In this document: positions 17,093 to 21,248 of the stretch, in pieces
How positions within the stretch are numbered: the first letter of the stretch is position 1
Layout of the letters: each line of letters starts with the position of its first letter
From: Clostridiales bacterium UBA6363
Lineage (GTDB): Bacteria; Bacillota; Clostridia; UBA1381
NCBI GenBank assembly: GCA_002438865.1
Contig: DJRJ01000025.1
Location: forward strand, 1-21,248
Length of the DNA stretch: 21,248 bases
Direction of reading: 5' to 3'
The notes under the pieces: model-generated
The model's input: the letters and a program-made list of their open reading frames with translations, nothing else
The model's database searches: none
What the model was told of the DNA's origin: nothing
Translations under genes and position numbers: made by a program

Positions 17093-17526
17093 AGTGGATT
17101 AACGTTTTCGGCTTGGTTTTTGTTGCGGTTATTATGATTCCCAATATCGTATTTGCAATTAAGTGCAAAGACGGTTTTTGCAATAAGTGGAGCAACAAAT
17201 ATATTGAAACCTTAGAACAAATCGGAAGATTCGGCTGTTTCGGATTTATGATATTCAATATTCCGGGAACTTGCTTCGGGTGGCAATCGGACAAAGCATT
17301 TGCCGCATATCTAATTGTAGATGCGGTACTGGCTGCCGCTTACTGCATGATTTGGATTGTGTGCTTTAAAAAAAGCAGTGTTTTCAGAGTGTTGGCACTT
17401 TCGATTATTCCTTCGGTTATGTTTCTGTTCAGCGGAATAATAATTCGGTCGGTACTTTTGATTGTTGCGGCGGTCATATTCGCACCGACTCATATTATGA
17501 TTTCATATAAAAATGCGGTTTCTTAG
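17089..17526 (+). CDS. Small multi-spanning membrane protein in operon with TetR
   Basis: The 145-residue protein has about five hydrophobic stretches (near residues 3-24, 45-64, 71-93, 98-119 and 120-139), so it is an integral membrane protein. A short cysteine-containing loop CKDGFCNKWSNK lies after the first helix. Similar unnamed membrane proteins seem familiar from Firmicutes, but I cannot assign a function. It overlaps the TetR gene by four bases, and the GGAGGA at the end of that gene gives its ribosome binding site. Transport or export of the TetR ligand is possible, but no transporter family motif is visible. Confidence 0.85.
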   Translation: MKWINVFGLVFVAVIMIPNIVFAIKCKDGFCNKWSNKYIETLEQIGRFGCFGFMIFNIPGTCFGWQSDKAFAAYLIVDAVLAAAYCMIWIVCFKKSSVFRVLALSIIPSVMFLFSGIIIRSVLLIVAAVIFAPTHIMISYKNAVS

Positions 17527-17536
17527 ATAAAATCGG

Positions 17537-17628
17537 TGTGACACGAAGCGTGTCGCATATGTGACGCACAAATTCTTTGTTTTTTCTGCGTTCTATGCTA
17601 TCGTTGATTTGCCTGACGGCGAAATCAA
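17537..17628 (+). other. Two-hairpin intergenic element before the seven-gene cassette
   Basis: The first hairpin pairs TGTGACACG (17537-17545) with CGTGTCGCA (17549-17557) across a 3-base loop. The second pairs TTGATTTGCC (17604-17613) with GGC-AAATCAA (17618-17628, one bulged G) across the loop TGAC. Between them is a T run (17576-17585, broken by one G). It may end or attenuate TetR-operon transcription, or be a dispersed palindromic repeat. It contains no convincing promoter. Confidence 0.5.
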
Positions 17629-17648
17629 ACGAAAAGGAAGTAGAAAAA

Positions 17649-18305
17649 ATGAAAAGAAGCGGAAAAAAATTATTGGCGTTGGGAATTGTGCTTGCGGCGG
17701 TTTTTGCCCTGTGGACGGTGCTGATACAAACGGCAGACGTGAAACCTGTCGGGCAAAACGGAACAAACGTAGGCTTTGCGTCGCTGAATAAATGGTTTTT
17801 TGAACTGACGGGCGTGCATATGGTACTCTATACAGTAACCGATTGGCTCGGACTTGTTCCGATATTTGTTTGTATGACGTTCGGAGCAGTGGGATTATTT
17901 CAGTTGATTAAGAGGAAGAGTCTTTTAAAAGTGGATTATGATATTATTCTGCTCGGGATTTATTATATCGTTGTAATATTCGGTTATCTGATATTTGAAA
18001 TGATTCCCATAAACTACAGACCGATTGCCATTGACGGACGAATGGAGGCGTCATATCCGTCATCGACAACGCTCCTTGTTTTGAGCGTTATGCCGACGCT
18101 TGTTTTTCAAGTTAAGCGCAGAATAAAAAATGCGGCGGCAGTAAGGGTAATTGTTGCTCTGACGGCGGTGTTTTCAGTATTTATGGTAGTGGGAAGGCTT
18201 GTTTCGGGCGTTCATTGGTTCACCGATATTTTCGGCGGCGTATTGCTCAGCGCAGGTTTGTTTTACATTTATAAAGCAATAGTAGAACTGATTTCGGGGG
18301 ATTGA
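17649..18305 (+). CDS. PAP2-superfamily membrane protein with altered motif 2
   Basis: PAP2 proteins are membrane phosphatases for lipid phosphates or undecaprenyl pyrophosphate. This 218-residue protein has about six membrane helices and remnants of the three family motifs: Arg124-Pro125 in INYRPIAIDG, PSST (137-140) where PSGH is usual, and GRLVSGVHWFTDIFGG with Arg183, His189 and Asp193. The nucleophile-assisting motif 3 is intact, but the motif 2 histidine is replaced by Thr140, so activity is uncertain. ATG 17649 follows AAGGAAG by eight bases. It is the first gene of a tight cassette. Confidence 0.82.
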   Translation: MKRSGKKLLALGIVLAAVFALWTVLIQTADVKPVGQNGTNVGFASLNKWFFELTGVHMVLYTVTDWLGLVPIFVCMTFGAVGLFQLIKRKSLLKVDYDIILLGIYYIVVIFGYLIFEMIPINYRPIAIDGRMEASYPSSTTLLVLSVMPTLVFQVKRRIKNAAAVRVIVALTAVFSVFMVVGRLVSGVHWFTDIFGGVLLSAGLFYIYKAIVELISGD

Positions 18306-18306
18306 T

Positions 18307-18921
18307 ATGGAATTTGGCGAAAAGCTCTGTGAGCTCAGAAAAAATAAAGGACTTACGCAGGAGGAACTTGCGCAAGCCTTGTATGTGTCAAGGACGGCAA
18401 TTTCAAAATGGGAATCGGGGCGAGGGTATCCGAGCATCGATTCTCTGAAGGAAATATCGGGATTTTTTTCGGTATCGATTGACGATTTGCTGTCGGGCGA
18501 AAAAATTATTTCCATTGCGGAAAAAGAAAACAAATCCAATATGAAAAGCATATGTGATTTGCTTTTGGGGATTTGCGATATACTGTATTTTGCGCTTATC
18601 GTTCTGCCGCTTTATTCAAACCCGGCAGGTGAACACATATATGCGGTAAATCTGTTTGTGTACCTCGAAAGGATTTCATTCAATCATATGGTTTATTGGA
18701 CAGTGTTTTCCGCTTTGCCGATAATCGGCGCCGCAAAAATATTATTATCATATTTTAAGATTGCAAAGGGGCAAAAGACACTGACGGTTGTTTCAATGCT
18801 GTTCGGTATTCTGACGGTATTGTTTTTGGCACTCACAAGAGAAGCCTATGCAATAAGCGTATCGTTCTTGCTGCTTGTAATGAAAGGAATTGTGCTTTTG
18901 ACTGTAAAAGGAGGAAAATAA
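18307..18921 (+). CDS. Membrane-anchored XRE-family HTH protein
   Basis: The N-terminal 62 residues are a typical HTH_3 domain: FGEKLCELRKNKGLTQEELA, VSRTAISKWESGRGYPS and a DLL segment. A linker leads to four hydrophobic helices near residues 82-102, 129-149, 159-177 and 181-200. A DNA-binding domain tethered to the membrane suggests sensing of envelope state. The ATG is one base after the PAP2 stop (TGATATG), so the two are coupled. Target DNA is not identified. Confidence 0.88.
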   Translation: MEFGEKLCELRKNKGLTQEELAQALYVSRTAISKWESGRGYPSIDSLKEISGFFSVSIDDLLSGEKIISIAEKENKSNMKSICDLLLGICDILYFALIVLPLYSNPAGEHIYAVNLFVYLERISFNHMVYWTVFSALPIIGAAKILLSYFKIAKGQKTLTVVSMLFGILTVLFLALTREAYAISVSFLLLVMKGIVLLTVKGGK

Positions 18922-18923
18922 AA

Positions 18924-19340
18924 ATGAAACTTTATTTCGGAAACACGGTAACGACAGTTACCACAATTATGATTTTGGCTTTGACGGCGTTTATCGCATT
19001 AACCGTACATAATCGTGCAGATATTCAGCATTGGGGAATCAGGATTGCATTTCTGCTTGTGTTCGGTCTGGTGATATGCTGTTTTGCAACGGCACGTGAC
19101 GGACTTGATAAAACAATTCAGTATACTATTGACGGAAGCTGTGCACCGGGCATATTTAAGCTTGTAAGCGTGCCTACAATCGTCGGCTGTATCGGGGCAT
19201 TGATTATAATCGTTTCCGCTGTTGCGGCTCCTATCGCCAAAACACAGGCAGTGCGCAGGATATGGTTTTTCATTATGTCCTCGGGTGTGTTTTTGAAAAT
19301 AGCGGTTATGGAAATTTCAAGAATTTTGATGCGGATATAG
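18924..19340 (+). CDS. Uncharacterised four-helix membrane protein
   Basis: The 138-residue protein has hydrophobic segments near residues 9-28, 37-56, 81-105 and 112-134, and a polar loop CCFATARDGLDKTIQYTID with TIDGSCAPGIF after helix 2. No recognised enzyme or transporter motif. It begins two bases after the HTH gene, whose last codons supply the AAGGAGG. It probably works with the membrane-anchored regulator (inference from position). Confidence 0.83.
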   Translation: MKLYFGNTVTTVTTIMILALTAFIALTVHNRADIQHWGIRIAFLLVFGLVICCFATARDGLDKTIQYTIDGSCAPGIFKLVSVPTIVGCIGALIIIVSAVAAPIAKTQAVRRIWFFIMSSGVFLKIAVMEISRILMRI

Positions 19341-19357
19341 AATGGGGGGAAAACGGT

Positions 19358-19723
19358 ATGGAAATTCAAAAAATTGACGGGGATTTTTCTGTATGCAAGG
19401 TGGAGGATTATACGCTTGCAAATCTTAACGCACAATACTGCTTCGTAGGAAAAACAGATGAAGAAAATTCGCTTGTGTGCATGAGCGCCGATGTACCGTC
19501 AAATATAACCGAAAGGGAGGACGGCTGGAGGGCGTTTCGGATATGCGGTGTTCTGGATTTCTCGCTTGTTGGTATATTGGCGAAAATATCCGCACTTTTG
19601 GCTGAAAATGAAATCGGGATTTTTGCGGTTTCGACCTTTAATACGGATTATATACTTACCAAAAAAGAAAATTACAAAAAGGCATTGGAGGTGCTGGAGC
19701 ATGGCGGATATAAAATCGTCTGA
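19358..19723 (+). CDS. ACT-domain protein (COG3603-like)
   Basis: The 121-residue protein starts MEIQKIDGDFSVCKVEDY and ends with an ACT-like half: GVLDFSLVGILAKISALLAE, IGIFAVSTFNTDYIL and ALEVLEHGGYKIV. The middle VPSNITEREDGWRAFRI is a recurring signature in this group. ACT domains usually bind amino acids or other small ligands as sensors; here no enzyme is attached and the ligand is unknown. ATG 19358 follows a GGGGGGA; an in-frame earlier start would run back into the previous gene. It is overlapped by the next gene for 23 bases. Confidence 0.85.
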   Translation: MEIQKIDGDFSVCKVEDYTLANLNAQYCFVGKTDEENSLVCMSADVPSNITEREDGWRAFRICGVLDFSLVGILAKISALLAENEIGIFAVSTFNTDYILTKKENYKKALEVLEHGGYKIV

Positions 19724-19928
19724 CAGCAAATATCAACCGCTGTGGATATGGATAAAAGAAAACGGTGCAAAAAATATTACGCTGACATATGAGGAGATAG
19801 AAAAAATTGCAGGCGTACCGCTTGACCACTCCTTTCTGAGATATAAAAAGGAATTGACGGAATACGGTTACGAGGTCAAAAAAATCTCGATGAAATCACG
19901 CACCGTGGAGGTTTGCAAATATGATTAA
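19701..19928 (+). CDS. Small protein of unknown function (DUF7662-like pattern)
   Basis: The 75-residue protein MADIKSSDSKYQPLWIWIKE has the pattern KYxPLW...LTYEEIEKIAGVPLDHSF, which resembles a group of small uncharacterised domains (DUF7662-like) with KYxPL and LTFxEIExIxG. I rate that as a resemblance, not an assignment. It overlaps the ACT gene at its start by 23 bases in another frame, with GGAGGTG upstream (19687-19693), and overlaps the next gene by eight bases. So it is surely translated as part of the operon rather than chance. Confidence 0.7.
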   Translation: MADIKSSDSKYQPLWIWIKENGAKNITLTYEEIEKIAGVPLDHSFLRYKKELTEYGYEVKKISMKSRTVEVCKYD

Positions 19929-20544
19929 GGAAGTAAACCCATACGATACAAAGCGTGCCGAAGCTTTTTCATTGTGGATTAAGGCGCCAAACCCGATGGT
20001 TACGGTGTTTAAGACGCTTGATGTGACAAAGCTTTTAAAATTCAGCCGCAAAAATAAGCTTAAATTCAATATGCTTATGTGCTACTGTATCGGGAAGGCG
20101 GCAAGCAGTACGGAGGAGTTTTTTCTGCTCCCCGTAGGCGATAAGCTTATGCAGTATGACAGCCTTGCGGTTAATACAATCGTGAAAAACAAAACGGGCG
20201 AAGTCAGCTCGTGCGATATAAAGTTTTGCGGGGATTTGGAACGGTTTAATAAAGATTATTTGTTTTTGACGGAAAAGGTCAAAAACACCTGCCGAAATAA
20301 CGATATAACGGACAGTATGGTAATAGGAACGTCTGCCTTAAGCAGTTATGACATTGACGGCGTGGTGGGAATGTACAGCGGAGTTTACAATAATCCGTTT
20401 GTCTTTTGGGGCAGATATAACAAGAAGTTTTTTAAGACAACGCTTAAGATTTCTTTTCAGTTTCACCATACGCAAATGGACGGCGCTCATGCAGGCAGGT
20501 TTTTAGAGCTTCTGCAAACGAACATAAATGAATTGGGGAGTTAA
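19921..20544 (+). CDS. Chloramphenicol acetyltransferase-like protein, divergent (first copy)
   Basis: The 207-residue protein keeps the CAT-fold active-site sequence FHHTQMDGAHAGRFLELLQ near the C-terminus: His183 would be the catalytic base and Asp187 the structural one of HHxxxDG. The rest differs from drug-inactivating CATs, and the usual CAT N-terminus is not recognised. CAT-fold proteins of this type are trimers that transfer acyl groups from CoA. The natural acceptor is unknown. The start ATG overlaps the previous gene by eight bases, with GGAGG upstream. Confidence 0.8.
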   Translation: MIKEVNPYDTKRAEAFSLWIKAPNPMVTVFKTLDVTKLLKFSRKNKLKFNMLMCYCIGKAASSTEEFFLLPVGDKLMQYDSLAVNTIVKNKTGEVSSCDIKFCGDLERFNKDYLFLTEKVKNTCRNNDITDSMVIGTSALSSYDIDGVVGMYSGVYNNPFVFWGRYNKKFFKTTLKISFQFHHTQMDGAHAGRFLELLQTNINELGS

Positions 20545-20546
20545 AA

Positions 20547-21197
20547 ATGAATTATAAGGTTATAAATAAAGAAAAATATTACCGGAAAGGTGTGTTTCGG
20601 CACTTTTCGGAGGATTGCAAATGCTCCACATCGATTACTTCACGTATTGATGTGACGGCACTTAAAGAGTATTCAAAAAATACGGGTACAAAATTTTACA
20701 TAAACTTTTTATATCTGTTGGCAAAGGTTTTAAACTCACGTGATGACTACAGAATGGGATATTTATGGCAGACCAACACTCTCATCTGCTATGATAAAAT
20801 CAATCCCACGCAGTATATATTTCACGATGATACAGAAACATGCACGCCCGTTTACACGGAATATTTTGAGGATTATAAAAAGTTTTATGAAAATTGTGCC
20901 AAGGACATTGAAAAAGCAAAGCAAACACGTGAATACGGACTTGATATGGCAAACCACCCGAATTGGTTTGATGCGTCGTATATTTCGTGGCTGAGTTATG
21001 ACTCGTTAAATATTGAGCTTCCGGACGGACATCTCTTTTTTGCACCGATTATAAATTGGGGTAAATATCGGGAGGAAAACGGAAAGTTCGTTATGCCCGT
21101 GACGGTACGGCTTAATCATGCCATAGCCGACGGCTATCTGATCGCAAAAGTGTTTAAGCTTTTGGAAAAAGAAATTTCAGACTTTGTAAACGGTTGA
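20547..21197 (+). CDS. Chloramphenicol acetyltransferase-like protein (second copy)
   Basis: The 216-residue protein aligns well with type A CATs: the N-terminal FRHFSEDCKCSTSITSRID, YRMGYLWQTNTLICYDKI with NPTQYIF, SWLSYDSLNIEL (the serine region near residue 150), and NHAIADGY near the end. The catalytic-position His191 and Asp195 are kept, but the first His of HH is Asn190. It could be an acetyltransferase for chloramphenicol or, more likely given context, another hydroxyl substrate. It starts two bases after the previous gene, with GGGGAG upstream. Confidence 0.86.
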   Translation: MNYKVINKEKYYRKGVFRHFSEDCKCSTSITSRIDVTALKEYSKNTGTKFYINFLYLLAKVLNSRDDYRMGYLWQTNTLICYDKINPTQYIFHDDTETCTPVYTEYFEDYKKFYENCAKDIEKAKQTREYGLDMANHPNWFDASYISWLSYDSLNIELPDGHLFFAPIINWGKYREENGKFVMPVTVRLNHAIADGYLIAKVFKLLEKEISDFVNG

Positions 21198-21248
21198 TAG
21201 TTAATACAAATGCGCTCCGGAGAATTTTGGGCTGTATAATAAATGTTG

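Noticed and set aside
17577..17648. Longer N-terminus for the PAP2-like protein
   Set aside because: It would translate the second hairpin of the gap and put extra polar residues before the first helix. ATG 17649 has AAGGAAG at good distance.
19921..21197. Call of chloramphenicol resistance (catA)
   Set aside because: The CAT fold is clear, but sequence divergence and a regulated multi-gene context do not permit a resistance claim.
21235..21240. TATAAT at the right end of the window
   Set aside because: No -35 at 16-18 bases upstream. The last 51 bases hold no further feature I can support.

Overview
The window carries the complete S10-spc-alpha ribosomal protein supercluster of a Firmicute, followed by a compact accessory region. 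Gene order (rpsJ to rplQ, with secY-adk-map-KOW-infA-rpmJ between rplO and rpsM), the zinc-binding short S14, the zinc-lid adenylate kinase, the KOW gene between map and infA, and strong AGGAGG ribosome binding sites all point to class Clostridia. Base and codon style suggest an Oscillospirales/Ruminococcaceae-like gut bacterium; that last step is inference.

Layout. 1-87: two hairpins, the second an intrinsic terminator for whatever lies upstream. 158-186: a strong promoter with an extended -10. 193-465: a long, highly structured 5' leader. 466-16213: 31 co-directional genes, covering 27 ribosomal proteins plus SecY, adenylate kinase, methionine aminopeptidase, a KOW protein, IF-1 and RNA polymerase alpha (some of these overlap by one base; two genes, rpmD and rpmJ, are very short). 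Further hairpins sit in the longer gaps (L23-L2, L36-S13, S4-rpoA). 16218-16246: a textbook terminator closes the supercluster.

16377-21197: the accessory region. A consensus promoter with an overlapping palindromic operator drives a TetR-family regulator that overlaps a small membrane protein by 4 bases. A 122-base gap with two hairpins follows. Then come seven genes with gaps of 17 bases or less, or overlaps: a PAP2-like membrane protein with an altered catalytic motif, an HTH regulator anchored by four membrane helices, a four-helix membrane protein, an ACT-domain protein, a 75-residue unknown, and two divergent chloramphenicol-acetyltransferase-fold proteins. No antibiotic or metabolic substrate can be assigned from sequence alone.

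How it works together. The first 16 kb makes ribosome subunit components, the alpha subunit of RNA polymerase, the Sec channel and first-step protein maturation from one transcription unit, probably controlled through the S10 leader. The accessory genes look like a chemically responsive, membrane-associated module: one soluble repressor, one membrane-tethered regulator, an ACT sensor, and two acyltransferase-fold enzymes. The points of most interest are the S10 leader architecture, the seven-gene cassette, and a break in codon style between rpsS and rplV.
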